Positions 49,984-57,952 of a stretch of 64,000 nucleotides of DNA are shown here, in pieces. The notes beneath the pieces are model-generated. The model saw only the letters and a list, made by a program, of their open reading frames with translations, was not told where the DNA came from and did no database searches. This DNA is from Pullichristensenella sp002068815 (lineage in GTDB: Bacteria > Bacillota > Clostridia > Christensenellales > Aristaeellaceae), in assembly GCA_040772885.1 (NCBI GenBank), contig JAXGXF010000001.1:1-64000 (forward strand). Reading direction: 5' to 3'. Position 1 is the first letter of the stretch; the number at the start of each line of letters is the position of its first letter. The position numbers and the translations under genes were made by a program.

Positions 49984-50376
49984 ATGTCTGAGGTTTGCTT
50001 CCATGCCGTAGGCAGGAGAAAAAAGGCGATCGCTCGCGTTCGTCTGATCCCCGGCGAGGGGAACATCATCATCAACAAGCGCAGCATCGACGATTACTTC
50101 GGCTACGAGACGCTCAAGACGCTCGTCCGGCAGCCGCTGGTTCTCACCGAGACGGGCGCCCGCTTCGACGTCGTCGTCAACTGCAAGGGCGGCGGCTACA
50201 CCGGCCAGGCCGGGGCCATCCGGCACGGCATCGCCCGCGCGCTCGTCAAGGCCGACGAGGAGCTCAAGCCCGCCATCAAGAAGGCCGGCTATCTGACCCG
50301 CGACCCGCGCATGAAGGAGCGCAAGAAGTACGGCCTGAAGGCCGCCCGCCGCGCGCCCCAGTTCTCGAAGCGGTAA
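49984..50376 (+). CDS. rpsI: 30S ribosomal protein S9
   Basis: Small-subunit protein whose C-terminal tail reaches the P-site tRNA. The 130-residue product has AVGRRKKAIARVRL near the start, GGGYTGQAGAIRHGIARAL in the middle and ends in the invariant basic tail RRAPQFSKR. It follows rplM by 18 nt with AGGGGAGG as ribosome site, and is closed by a terminator. Confidence 0.98.
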   Translation: MSEVCFHAVGRRKKAIARVRLIPGEGNIIINKRSIDDYFGYETLKTLVRQPLVLTETGARFDVVVNCKGGGYTGQAGAIRHGIARALVKADEELKPAIKKAGYLTRDPRMKERKKYGLKAARRAPQFSKR

Positions 50377-50397
50377 TCGCATCCCAAATGTTCCATG

Positions 50398-50422
50398 CCC
50401 CGCAGGTTTCTGCGGGGTTTTT
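50398..50422 (+). terminator. terminator after rpsI
   Basis: CCCCGCAG (50398-50405), loop GTTT, CTGCGGGG (50410-50417) and five T. Confidence 0.93.
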
Positions 50423-50440
50423 GTGTAAGGAGGGGTCAAA

Positions 50441-50899
50441 ATGCAGGTTCGGGAATTCTGGGAGGCGTTTCTCAGGGACACCGGGCGCGACCCGTCGACC
50501 GAGTGGTACGAGTGCTTCGGCTTCGGCCCGACGCCGCGCGTGCAGGATGAGCTGCTCGCGCTGGTGCTCGAGGGGAAGAAGCGCGCGACGACGAGCTGCG
50601 TCGCGACGTATGAAGCGGAGGGGCAGCGCCTCGCGAGGCCGGGCGATCTCTCCGTCGTGTTGGACGGCCGAGGCAACCCGCGCTGCGTGATCGAGACGGA
50701 GCATGTCATGGTGCTGCCGTTTCGCGACATGACGTTTGAAATCTGCTCGCGCGAGGGCGAGGACGAGGCGCTCGACACCTGGCGCGAGGCGCACTTTCGG
50801 ATTTTCTCCGACGAGGGAAGGGAGCTGGGTTTCAAGTTCGCCGAGGATTCCCTGGTCGCGTTCGAGGACTTCCGGGTCGTGTATCCGCCGGAGATGTAG
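50441..50899 (+). CDS. ASCH-domain protein
   Basis: A 152-residue protein of the ASCH superfamily, a PUA-like fold thought to bind RNA or modified nucleosides. Typical blocks are FWEAFLRDTGRDPSTEWYECFGFG, LEGKKRATTSC and the C-terminal EALDTWREAHFRIFSDEG. Some relatives hydrolyse N4-acetylcytidine, but the residues needed are not verified here. AGGAGGGG precedes the ATG. No promoter of its own is visible after the rpsI terminator. Confidence 0.85.
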   Translation: MQVREFWEAFLRDTGRDPSTEWYECFGFGPTPRVQDELLALVLEGKKRATTSCVATYEAEGQRLARPGDLSVVLDGRGNPRCVIETEHVMVLPFRDMTFEICSREGEDEALDTWREAHFRIFSDEGRELGFKFAEDSLVAFEDFRVVYPPEM

Positions 50900-50901
50900 A
50901 G

Positions 50902-50925
50902 GGGGAGGGGCGTTCGCCCCTCCCC
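50902..50925. terminator. hairpin between convergent genes
   Basis: A perfect 10-bp stem (50902-50911 with 50916-50925) with a GTTC loop lies between the ASCH gene and the convergent membrane-protein gene. There is no T run on either strand, so intrinsic termination is doubtful. Confidence 0.45.
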
Positions 50926-50930
50926 GTTCG

Positions 50931-52436
50931 CTAAGATTCTTTGAGGTGAATGGTCATCGAGTAGTCGCCGGGGAAGGTGCGCGACCCGTCCCACGTTTCG
51001 TCGTAGAGCTTCGGCACAATGACGATGGTATCCGGGTATTCGGAAACCGCGTCGACGAGCAGGCTCCCCTCGTAGACGTCCGGCGGGACGTAGTCCTCGG
51101 GAATCTCAAACCACGGCTCGGGTCGGTTGCCCCTGAGCGCCAGCTGGAAGTTGGCCGGCCGGTCGCCGATTTGCACGCCGTCGCGGTACAGGTACACGTC
51201 GAACGCGGTGTGTTTCCACACGATGCGCGGGTCGGCCTTCTCATAGTCCGGCCAGAGCTTCACGCGGATGTCGCCGCCCGTCGCGTCGAAGTCGGCGGAG
51301 CTGATCTCCGCGCGGAAGGCGTCAAATTCGAAGGCGCTTTGCCCGTCGATCACGGTGTTGACCGGGAGCTCCGACCGGGGCCTTAGCGTGAACGAGACGG
51401 TCACTTCCTCGACGATCTCGCCGTAGCCCATGGTCTCCAACAGCTTCCCGCACCAGCGCAGCACTTCCGTCCCGTTGGGGTTTCGGAACATCGCGTCGCG
51501 CTCCTCGATCAGCCCCAGCGGGGTCAGAAGCGTGTCCTCTTCCGCTCTCCTGGAGGCCTCCAGGAAAATTTCCTTGTAGGCGACGGTATCGTATGTCTCC
51601 GTCTCTCCGGGCTGCAGTACCTTGCCCCACCCCCACCCCGGGGGGTCCTCGCTCGTGCGTGTGACCGTCGTGCGCTCGACGTCGTAGACGAACCTCCCCA
51701 TGGTCGCCGGGGTATCGTAGGAGAGGATCGCGACCGGGTTCAGCGGTTCGTCGCTCTCGTAGATTTCGTCCGCGTAGATGGGAACCGCCGGGCGGAGCAC
51801 ACAGAAGCTCAAAAACACCTCGATCGGCCTGTCCAGCGTCATCAGTTCTCGCTCGAACACGCTCTCATACACGCCGAGCGCCGATATGCCCGGGAAGTGC
51901 GCCGGGTACCCCTCGCCGAGGAACGCCGCACTGAACATGTACTGTCCCAAATCGCTGAAGCCGCCGTTAAACATGGATCCGACCGCGCCCGATTCCTCGT
52001 ACACGCCCGACCGCTGCCGCCTGTATCCGTCTTCGATGAAGCAGTCCTCCGACCACATTCTGGAGCGGAACACGACCAGCGGCTCGTCGGAATTCGTCGT
52101 CAAATTCCACTGCACAAAACCGGCGCCGCCGTCGAAGAACACCTCCTCGACCGACGCCGAGACGAACTGACCATCCACGCGCTCGCCGACCGCTTCGACC
52201 AGTTGCTGCACTTCCGGCATCGGCTCGATAGGCCCGAAGACCCACTTGAGGAGCCCCGACTGTGTCGCGGCGTACGCGAAGCCCAACAGCGCCAGCAGAG
52301 CGGCGACGGCGGGGATCAGCACCACCCGGCCGCGCGCGCGCCTTCTGTGCGCGTCGGCCCTGCGGACGGTCCGTTCAATCAGCGCGCGCCCCGGTTCGAC
52401 ATCCCTGTACAGCCTCTTGTACATGTCCCGGATCAT
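50931..52436 (-). CDS. membrane protein, probable anti-sigma factor (DUF4179-like architecture)
   Basis: The 501-residue protein has a short cytoplasmic N terminus (about 35 residues, rich in Arg), one membrane helix (about 37-60) and a large extracytoplasmic region. That region looks like tandem beta domains (SVEEVFFDGGAGFVQW, VERTTVTRTSED, TAFDVYLYRDGVQIGDRP). Its gene overlaps the ECF sigma gene by 62 nt, the standard context for a membrane anti-sigma factor. The cytoplasmic part is too short for a zinc-type anti-sigma domain. AGGAGGTGA fixes the start. Confidence 0.75.
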   Translation of the reverse strand: MIRDMYKRLYRDVEPGRALIERTVRRADAHRRRARGRVVLIPAVAALLALLGFAYAATQSGLLKWVFGPIEPMPEVQQLVEAVGERVDGQFVSASVEEVFFDGGAGFVQWNLTTNSDEPLVVFRSRMWSEDCFIEDGYRRQRSGVYEESGAVGSMFNGGFSDLGQYMFSAAFLGEGYPAHFPGISALGVYESVFERELMTLDRPIEVFLSFCVLRPAVPIYADEIYESDEPLNPVAILSYDTPATMGRFVYDVERTTVTRTSEDPPGWGWGKVLQPGETETYDTVAYKEIFLEASRRAEEDTLLTPLGLIEERDAMFRNPNGTEVLRWCGKLLETMGYGEIVEEVTVSFTLRPRSELPVNTVIDGQSAFEFDAFRAEISSADFDATGGDIRVKLWPDYEKADPRIVWKHTAFDVYLYRDGVQIGDRPANFQLALRGNRPEPWFEIPEDYVPPDVYEGSLLVDAVSEYPDTIVIVPKLYDETWDGSRTFPGDYSMTIHLKES

Positions 52437-52917
52437 GCGATTTCACCTCCTTTTCGGTCAAAAGGTCCTTGAGCGCCCTTCTCGCGCGCGTCAGACGCAT
52501 GCGAACCGCCGCGCTCGTGAGCCCCAGCGCGGAGGCGATCTCCTCCGCCGACATGTCCTCGTAGTAGTAAAGGTGGATGACCGCGCGGTACTTGCGCGGC
52601 AGGTCGTCGAGCGCCCGGTTCAGCTCGTCGAACTGCGCGCCCCCTGTTTTTTCCGGAAGCTCGTCCGGCAGCGCCGCCGTTCGCCTGCGCCACGCGCTCT
52701 TTACGAGGTTGATCGACAGGTTCGCGGTCGTGCGGATCAGCCACGCCTTACGATGTTCGTCGGATTCGAACGCCTCCGTGCGGCGCGCGAGCCGGAGAAA
52801 CACCTCCTGAAAGATGTCTTCGGCGTCCTCGCGGCGGCGCGTGCGCGCGTAGGCCAGCCGAAAGACCATGCCCGCGTGCCGCTCGACGACCTCCCGGATG
52901 TGCTCCGCGGAATCCAT
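52375..52917 (-). CDS. ECF-type RNA polymerase sigma factor
   Basis: A 180-residue sigma-70 family protein with only regions 2 and 4. Region 2 contains RTRRREDAEDIFQEVFLRLARR and WLIRTTANLSINLVKS; region 4 contains LPRKYRAVIHLYYYEDMSAEEIASALGLTSAAVRMRLTRARRAL. ATG 52917 is favoured by AAGGGGG; the frame upstream crosses the scpB terminator. It overlaps the presumed anti-sigma gene by 62 nt. Target promoters are unknown; the ECF-like site at 12701-12725 is a candidate. Confidence 0.93.
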   Translation of the reverse strand: MDSAEHIREVVERHAGMVFRLAYARTRRREDAEDIFQEVFLRLARRTEAFESDEHRKAWLIRTTANLSINLVKSAWRRRTAALPDELPEKTGGAQFDELNRALDDLPRKYRAVIHLYYYEDMSAEEIASALGLTSAAVRMRLTRARRALKDLLTEKEVKSHDPGHVQEAVQGCRTGARAD

Positions 52918-52956
52918 TCGCCCACCCCCTTCGCCCATAACACAGATCTGGGCCTC

Positions 52957-52985
52957 CAAAAGCAACGAACCGCCGAAGCGGTTCG
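52957..52985 (-). terminator. terminator after scpB
   Basis: On minus, CGAACCGC (52985-52978), tetraloop TTCG, GCGGTTCG (52973-52966), then TTGCTTTT. Confidence 0.85.
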
Positions 52986-52992
52986 AAAGAAT

Positions 52993-53523
52993 TTATACCT
53001 CCATCATGGGTTCCTGCGCCTGGAAGTCCACCCTTGGAAGCTCGCTTAGGTCTGAAATCCCGAAATGCCGCAAAAACTTGTCGGTCGTTCGGTAGAGGAT
53101 CGGCCGCCCGAGCGCGTCGCTGCGCCCGGCCTCCTCGATCAGCCCCTTCGCGAGCAGCGCCTGCACCGAGTAATCGCACTTGACGCCGCGCACGGCCTCG
53201 ATGTCGGACTTCGTGACCGGCTGGCGGTACGCGATGATCGACAGCGACTCGAGCACCGCCTGCGAAAGCGGCCGCTTCTCCAGAGGCTGCAAAAACGCCT
53301 CCACCTGCGGCGCGAACTCCGGGCGGATCGACAGAAATACCTCGTCGCCGGAGCGGTTCAGCTGTATGCCGTGGCGCTCGAGCGACAGGTGGTCGGAGAG
53401 CTCGGTCAGCGCCGACTGCAGTTCCAGCGCGGTCAAATTCATCGAATGCGCGAGGTCGCTCACGCGCACCGGGTCGCCGGAGACGAACAGTATCGCCTCG
53501 ATGATCGGGCAAAGATCGTTCAT
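52993..53523 (-). CDS. scpB: segregation and condensation protein B
   Basis: Winged-helix kleisin partner that with ScpA and SMC compacts and segregates the chromosome. The 176-residue protein shows the tandem winged-helix signature: IIEAILFVSGDPVRVSDLA, KRPLSQAVLESLSIIAYRQPVTKSDIEAVRGV and the GRSDALGRPILYRTTDKFLRHFGI block. ATG 53523 lies near AAAGGGTG. Usually scpA precedes it; here scpB has its own promoter and terminator, so scpA must be elsewhere. Confidence 0.95.
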   Translation of the reverse strand: MNDLCPIIEAILFVSGDPVRVSDLAHSMNLTALELQSALTELSDHLSLERHGIQLNRSGDEVFLSIRPEFAPQVEAFLQPLEKRPLSQAVLESLSIIAYRQPVTKSDIEAVRGVKCDYSVQALLAKGLIEEAGRSDALGRPILYRTTDKFLRHFGISDLSELPRVDFQAQEPMMEV

Positions 53524-53557
53524 GGAAGCACCCTTTTTGCTTTTTTTCCCATCTGCG

Positions 53558-53586
53558 ATTATACGTTGGCGCGGGCAGGTTGTCAA
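53558..53586 (-). promoter_or_regulatory. sigma-A promoter of scpB
   Basis: On minus: consensus TTGACA (53586-53581), 17-nt spacer, TATAAT (53563-53558). Confidence 0.92.
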
Positions 53587-53674
53587 GCCGGGCCGCTGCG
53601 CGGGGTTCTTCCGAATATTTTGACGAAAACAAGGTAAATTCTTCGGTTTGAATGGCAAATTTGCACGAATTTGA

Positions 53675-53703
53675 TAGTCACGGCGCCGAAAAGCCGGTAT
53701 AAT
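53675..53703 (+). promoter_or_regulatory. probable promoter of the nucleoside-type ABC operon
   Basis: TATAAT (53698-53703) with a weak TAGTCA (53675-53680) at 17-nt spacing; a TTGATA occurs 21 nt upstream of the -10. Activation by a regulator is possible. Confidence 0.5.
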
Positions 53704-53735
53704 CGAAACATTCCTTGAAAGAGGAGAGTGTAAGC

Positions 53736-55262
53736 ATGCCCAACGCGCATCCGGCGATCGAGCTGAAGGGGCTCACGAAGGGCTTCGGCTCGATCGTCGC
53801 CAACCAGGACATCGACCTGACTGTGTTCAACGGCGAAATCCTGGCGCTGCTCGGCGAGAACGGCTCCGGGAAGACGACCTTGATGAACATGCTCTCGGGG
53901 CTGTACCGGCCGGACGCGGGCGAGATATACGTCAGCGGCCGCCCCGTCTCGATCCACTCCCCGCACGACGCGATCGCGCTGGGCATCGGCATGATCCACC
54001 AGCACTTCAAGCTTGTGGACGTGCTGAGCGTGCAGGAGAACATCGTGCTCGGCACCGTCGGCCACTTCGCCGGGAAGAGGAAATTGAGCCGCGAAATCCG
54101 CGAACTCTGCGAGCGGTTCGGGCTGATGATCGACCCGGAGCGCAAGGTCTATTCGCTCTCCGTCAGCGAGAAGCAGACCGTCGAGATTCTGAAGGTGCTC
54201 TACCGCGGCGCGCGCACGCTCGTGCTCGACGAGCCGACGGCGGTCTTGACGCCGCAGGAGATCGGGCGGCTGTTCGACATCCTCCGCAAGATGCGCGAGC
54301 AGGGCTGCGCGATCATCATCATCACGCACAAATTGAACGAGGTGCTCGAAATCTCCGACCGCGTGACGATATTGCGCAAGGGGCGCTGCATAGGCACCGT
54401 CGAGACGAGGAGCACGACCGCGCGGGAATTGACCGAGCGGATGGTCGGCGCGTCGGTCGACCTGTCGATTCACCGCCCGGAGCCGCTGCGCTCGGGTCCG
54501 ATGCTCGACGTCCACCACCTGACCGTCGTCAATTCCGACGGCGTCCGGGCGCTCGACGACGTCAATTTCTCGATCGCGTCCGGCGAGATACTCGGCGTCG
54601 CGGGCGTCGCCGGAAGCGGCCAGAAGGAGCTCTGCGAGGCGATCGCGGGGCTGCAGCCGATCGCAGGCGGCGCGATCCTCTGCGAGCACACGTCGCTCGA
54701 GGGGCTTTCGCCGCGCGAGATCATACGACGCGGCATATCGATGTCGTTCATCCCGGAGGACAGGCTCGGCATGGGCCTCGTCGCGTCGATGGGCATGGTC
54801 GACAACATGCTGCTCAAGGACTACCAGAACCAGCCCGGCATGCTGATCCGCCGCGAGGGGGCGAGAAACCTCGCGAACTCGCTCGTCAAGCAATTGAACA
54901 TCTCGACGCCGAGCATCTACACGGCGGTTAGAAAGCTCTCGGGCGGCAACGTCCAGAAGGTGCTGCTCGGGCGCGAGATCGCGTCGAACCCGCGCATTTT
55001 GATCACGGCCTACCCGGTCCGGGGGCTCGACATCAACTCGTCGATGACGATCTACCGGATGCTCAACGACCAGAAGCAGAAGGGCGTCGCGGTGCTCTAC
55101 ATCGGCGAGGATCTGGACGTGCTCCTCGAGCTCTGCGACCGGATACTGGTGCTGTGCGGCGGCAGGGTGACCGGCATCGTCGACGCCGCGGGCGTCACAA
55201 AGGAGCAATTGGGGCTTTTGATGGCGGGGCAGACGGCGGAGGAGGCGATGCGCAATGGTTAA
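53736..55262 (+). CDS. nucleoside/BMP-type ABC transporter ATPase, tandem NBD
   Basis: A 508-residue fused ATPase of the BmpA-linked family that imports nucleosides or related compounds. The first ABC domain has GENGSGKTT, LSVSEKQTVEILKVL and TLVLDEPTAVLTPQE. The second keeps LSGGNVQKVLLGRE, but its Walker A is degenerate (GVAGSGQKE) and its Walker B reads ILITAYPVRGLD with no acidic pair, common in this family. ATG 53736 follows GAGGAG. Two permeases overlap downstream; no binding protein is in the operon. Confidence 0.9.
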   Translation: MPNAHPAIELKGLTKGFGSIVANQDIDLTVFNGEILALLGENGSGKTTLMNMLSGLYRPDAGEIYVSGRPVSIHSPHDAIALGIGMIHQHFKLVDVLSVQENIVLGTVGHFAGKRKLSREIRELCERFGLMIDPERKVYSLSVSEKQTVEILKVLYRGARTLVLDEPTAVLTPQEIGRLFDILRKMREQGCAIIIITHKLNEVLEISDRVTILRKGRCIGTVETRSTTARELTERMVGASVDLSIHRPEPLRSGPMLDVHHLTVVNSDGVRALDDVNFSIASGEILGVAGVAGSGQKELCEAIAGLQPIAGGAILCEHTSLEGLSPREIIRRGISMSFIPEDRLGMGLVASMGMVDNMLLKDYQNQPGMLIRREGARNLANSLVKQLNISTPSIYTAVRKLSGGNVQKVLLGREIASNPRILITAYPVRGLDINSSMTIYRMLNDQKQKGVAVLYIGEDLDVLLELCDRILVLCGGRVTGIVDAAGVTKEQLGLLMAGQTAEEAMRNG

Positions 55263-56352
55263 GGACGTCCGGGATGCCCTTCCCTTCCGCATGGTCAAGC
55301 GCGCGGACATCACGCAGGCGCGCGCGTGGGCGATCCGGCTGATCGCAATCGCGCTGGCGCTTCTGACCGGCGGCGCGTTCGTCGCGGCGCTCGGCTACGA
55401 CCCGATCGGCATCTACGCGACGGCGATCACCGGCTCGCTCGGCTCGAAGATGAGCCTCGAGCTGACCGCGAAGCTCGCGATACCGCTGCTGATTACGTCG
55501 CTCGGCGTGACGCTCGCGTTCAAGATGCGCTTCTGGAACATCGGCGCGGAGGGGCAGATCTGCGTCGGCGCGATCGCGGCGACGTATTTCGCGCTGAACC
55601 ACGCGGATTGGGCGCAGCCGGTGCTGCTTATTGTGATGGCGCTTTCGGGCATACTCGCCGGAGGGCTCTACGGCATGATCCCGGCGTACTTCAAAAGCCG
55701 CTTCGGGACGAACGAGACGCTCCTCACGCTGATGCTCAACTACGTCGCGCTCTACACGATCCAGGCGCTGCAGCAGGGCGTCTGGCGCGACCCGAGCCAG
55801 CAGGGCTTTTTCAAGATCGCGCGCTTTCCGAAGGTCGCGAGGCTGCCGGAGGTGTTCGGCGTGCACATCGGCTGGATCGCGGCGCTGATCCTCGTCGGAC
55901 TGGTCTACGTGTACCTGCGCCACTCGAAGCAGGGATATGAATTGACCGTCGTCGGCGAAAACGAGGCGACCGCGCGCTATGCGGGCATGCACGTCAAGAG
56001 GGTCGTGCTGCGCACGATGTTCATCTCGGCGGGCATCGCGGGGCTCGCGGGCATGCTGCAGGCGTCCGGCGCGGACAAGACGCTCAACGACACGGTCGCG
56101 GGCGGCGTCGGCTTCACGGCGATCGCGGTCGCGTGGCTCGCGCGGCTCAATCCGTTCGGCATGCTCGTCGTCTCGGTGCTGTTCTGCATACTCGAGCGCG
56201 GCTTTCAGGCCGTGCAGTCGCTCTACAACCTCTCGACGGCGACGGCGGACGTGCTGCAGGGCATCGTGCTGTTCTTTGTGCTCGGCTGCGAGGTTTTCCT
56301 GACCTATCGGATGAAGTGGGTCGGGGCGAAGGGGGGCGTCGAGCGTGTCTGA
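55255..56352 (+). CDS. nucleoside/BMP-type ABC transporter permease 1
   Basis: Membrane subunit of 365 residues with about eight to ten spans. The conserved core KLAIPLLITSLGVTLAFKMRFWNIGAEGQICVGAIAATYF (about 78-117) and the cytoplasmic loop VVGENEATARYAGMHVKRV identify the YufP/NupP group. ATG 55255 overlaps the ATPase gene by 8 nt behind GGAGGCG. Confidence 0.93.
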   Translation: MVKDVRDALPFRMVKRADITQARAWAIRLIAIALALLTGGAFVAALGYDPIGIYATAITGSLGSKMSLELTAKLAIPLLITSLGVTLAFKMRFWNIGAEGQICVGAIAATYFALNHADWAQPVLLIVMALSGILAGGLYGMIPAYFKSRFGTNETLLTLMLNYVALYTIQALQQGVWRDPSQQGFFKIARFPKVARLPEVFGVHIGWIAALILVGLVYVYLRHSKQGYELTVVGENEATARYAGMHVKRVVLRTMFISAGIAGLAGMLQASGADKTLNDTVAGGVGFTAIAVAWLARLNPFGMLVVSVLFCILERGFQAVQSLYNLSTATADVLQGIVLFFVLGCEVFLTYRMKWVGAKGGVERV

Positions 56353-57304
56353 GGGCATCTGGTTCAGCTTTCTTCTGGCGGCGATTCCCGCGGGCATGCC
56401 GCTTCTCTTGGGAACGCTCGGCGAGATACTGACCGAAAAATCGGGCAACCTGAACTTGGGCGTCGAGGGCATGATGTACCTGGGCGCGATCGTGGGGTTT
56501 TTGGCGGGTTATTACACGAACAGCGCGGTGCTGGCGCTCTTGGCGGCGTTTGCGGGCGGCATGCTGGGCGCCCTGATCTACGCGTTTCTGACGGTCACCT
56601 TGAAGGCGAACCAGAACGTGACGGGCCTGACGCTGACGATCTTCGGCACGGGGCTCGCGAGCCTGATCGGCGAGAACCTGCTCTCCGGCGGCAAGACGAC
56701 CGTCGCGTTCTCGGAGCCGCTGAAGGCCGCGTTCGCGCGGATACGCATCCCCGGCCTCGCGGACATACCGTACGTCGGGAGGCTGCTCTTCGACAACAAC
56801 ATCTTCGTGATCATCGGCATCGCGGCCGCGGTTCTGATGGGGCTGTACCTGAACCACACGCGGCGCGGGCTGAACCTCCGCGCGATCGGCGAAAACCCGG
56901 CCGCGGCGGACGCGGCGGGGATCAACGTCACGCTCTACAAGTACGTGCACATACTGCTCGGCGGCGGCATCTGCGGGCTCGGCGGCGGCTACGTCTGCTT
57001 TGTGACCTGCAAGGGGCTCTGGGTGCAGAACTGCGTCGGCGGCCTCGGCTGGATCGCGGTCGCGCTCGTGATCTTCGCGAGCTGGAGCCCGTACCGCGCG
57101 ATGTTCGGCTCGCTCGTGTTCGGCGCCTTGAGCGTGCTGCAGTTCTACAAGCCCGCGTTTTTGCGCGGCGTGTCCGCGCCGATCTTCACGATGCTGCCGT
57201 TCCTCGTGACCGCGGCGGTGCTCGTGATCACGTCGGTGAGGATGTCGAAGGAGCGCGTGCAGCCGAAGGGCTGCGGCGTAAACTACGACCGCGAGGAACG
57301 CTGA
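56345..57304 (+). CDS. nucleoside/BMP-type ABC transporter permease 2
   Basis: The 319-residue second permease (YufQ/NupQ group), with AIPAGMPLLLGTLGEILTEKSGNLNLGVEGMMYLGA near the start and RAIGENPAAADAAGINVTLYKYVHILLGGG in the coupling loop. The start is GTG 56345, overlapping permease 1 by 8 nt. It ends the operon; no terminator with a good stem is seen before the next promoter. Confidence 0.93.
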   Translation: MSEGIWFSFLLAAIPAGMPLLLGTLGEILTEKSGNLNLGVEGMMYLGAIVGFLAGYYTNSAVLALLAAFAGGMLGALIYAFLTVTLKANQNVTGLTLTIFGTGLASLIGENLLSGGKTTVAFSEPLKAAFARIRIPGLADIPYVGRLLFDNNIFVIIGIAAAVLMGLYLNHTRRGLNLRAIGENPAAADAAGINVTLYKYVHILLGGGICGLGGGYVCFVTCKGLWVQNCVGGLGWIAVALVIFASWSPYRAMFGSLVFGALSVLQFYKPAFLRGVSAPIFTMLPFLVTAAVLVITSVRMSKERVQPKGCGVNYDREER

Positions 57305-57327
57305 CCGGGGCTGTTTTTCGGCACCGC

Positions 57328-57356
57328 TTGACAAGAATCTCCATCGCTGCTACACT
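57328..57356 (+). promoter_or_regulatory. sigma-A promoter of the 57395 gene
   Basis: TTGACA (57328-57333), 17-nt spacer, TACACT (57351-57356). Confidence 0.82.
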
Positions 57357-57394
57357 ACGGGTGGATGCAAATTGCATGAGGACGGAGGGAGAGC

Positions 57395-57913
57395 ATGAAA
57401 GGACTTGCCTGGGTTCTGATTGTCCTGCTCATGGTGTCTGCGAGCGCCTCCGCGCAGGTGGAGATCGCGGACTTTGCGTTCCCGCGCGAAAATTTCGAGG
57501 CCGCGATCGAGGCGCTTCAAAAGCTCGCCGGCGAGATCGGCGGCATGGAGCCGGTCGACGAGAGCGGCTGCGCCTACGAGCGCGGCGACTATCATTCCGG
57601 CGCGTTCACGCAGATTTCGATCGAGGACTACGACGAGGGCGAGGCGGGCATGCGCGTCGAAAACCTCGGCTATCCGGACGTGTCGATCTGCGGCGTCGTC
57701 GTCGGCATGGACGAGGAGGCGGCGCACTCGAAGCTCTCCGCGACGACGATTCAGGGGAGCGCGCTGCATCAGGTCTGGCCGGAGTACGCGGTCGAAAACG
57801 AGCGCGTATTCGAGTGCGGCGACGACGAGGGCTTCGTCGCGCTGACGGTCGAGGGCGGCCGCATCGCGAGCTTCGTCTACCAGAACTTCGAGGACGCGGG
57901 CTGGTACTACTAA
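57395..57913 (+). CDS. small exported protein of unknown function
   Basis: A 172-residue acidic protein with a Sec signal peptide (LAWVLIVLLMVSASASA, cleavage near residue 20). No family recognised. The mature part has alternating strands, a GVVVGMDEEAAHSKLSATTIQ segment that resembles the helix-strand units of secreted PepSY- or SmpA-like lipid-handling domains, and ends DAGWYY. That resemblance is faint. GGAGGGAGAG precedes the ATG. Monocistronic, with its own promoter and terminator. Confidence 0.7.
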   Translation: MKGLAWVLIVLLMVSASASAQVEIADFAFPRENFEAAIEALQKLAGEIGGMEPVDESGCAYERGDYHSGAFTQISIEDYDEGEAGMRVENLGYPDVSICGVVVGMDEEAAHSKLSATTIQGSALHQVWPEYAVENERVFECGDDEGFVALTVEGGRIASFVYQNFEDAGWYY

Positions 57914-57921
57914 GCAAGCAA

Positions 57922-57946
57922 AAGCGGGCATACGCTCGCTTTTTTG
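57922..57946 (+). terminator. terminator after the 57395 gene
   Basis: An 8-bp stem with one G-T pair (57922-57929 with 57934-57941) and an ATAC loop, followed by T. The opposite strand also has a T-rich flank, so it may serve the convergent operon as well. Confidence 0.75.
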
Positions 57947-57952
57947 CGCCCT

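Noticed and set aside
53736..55262. Second ATPase domain as a decayed pseudogene part
   Set aside because: Loss of acidic Walker B residues in the second domain is common in this ATPase family and the frame is intact.
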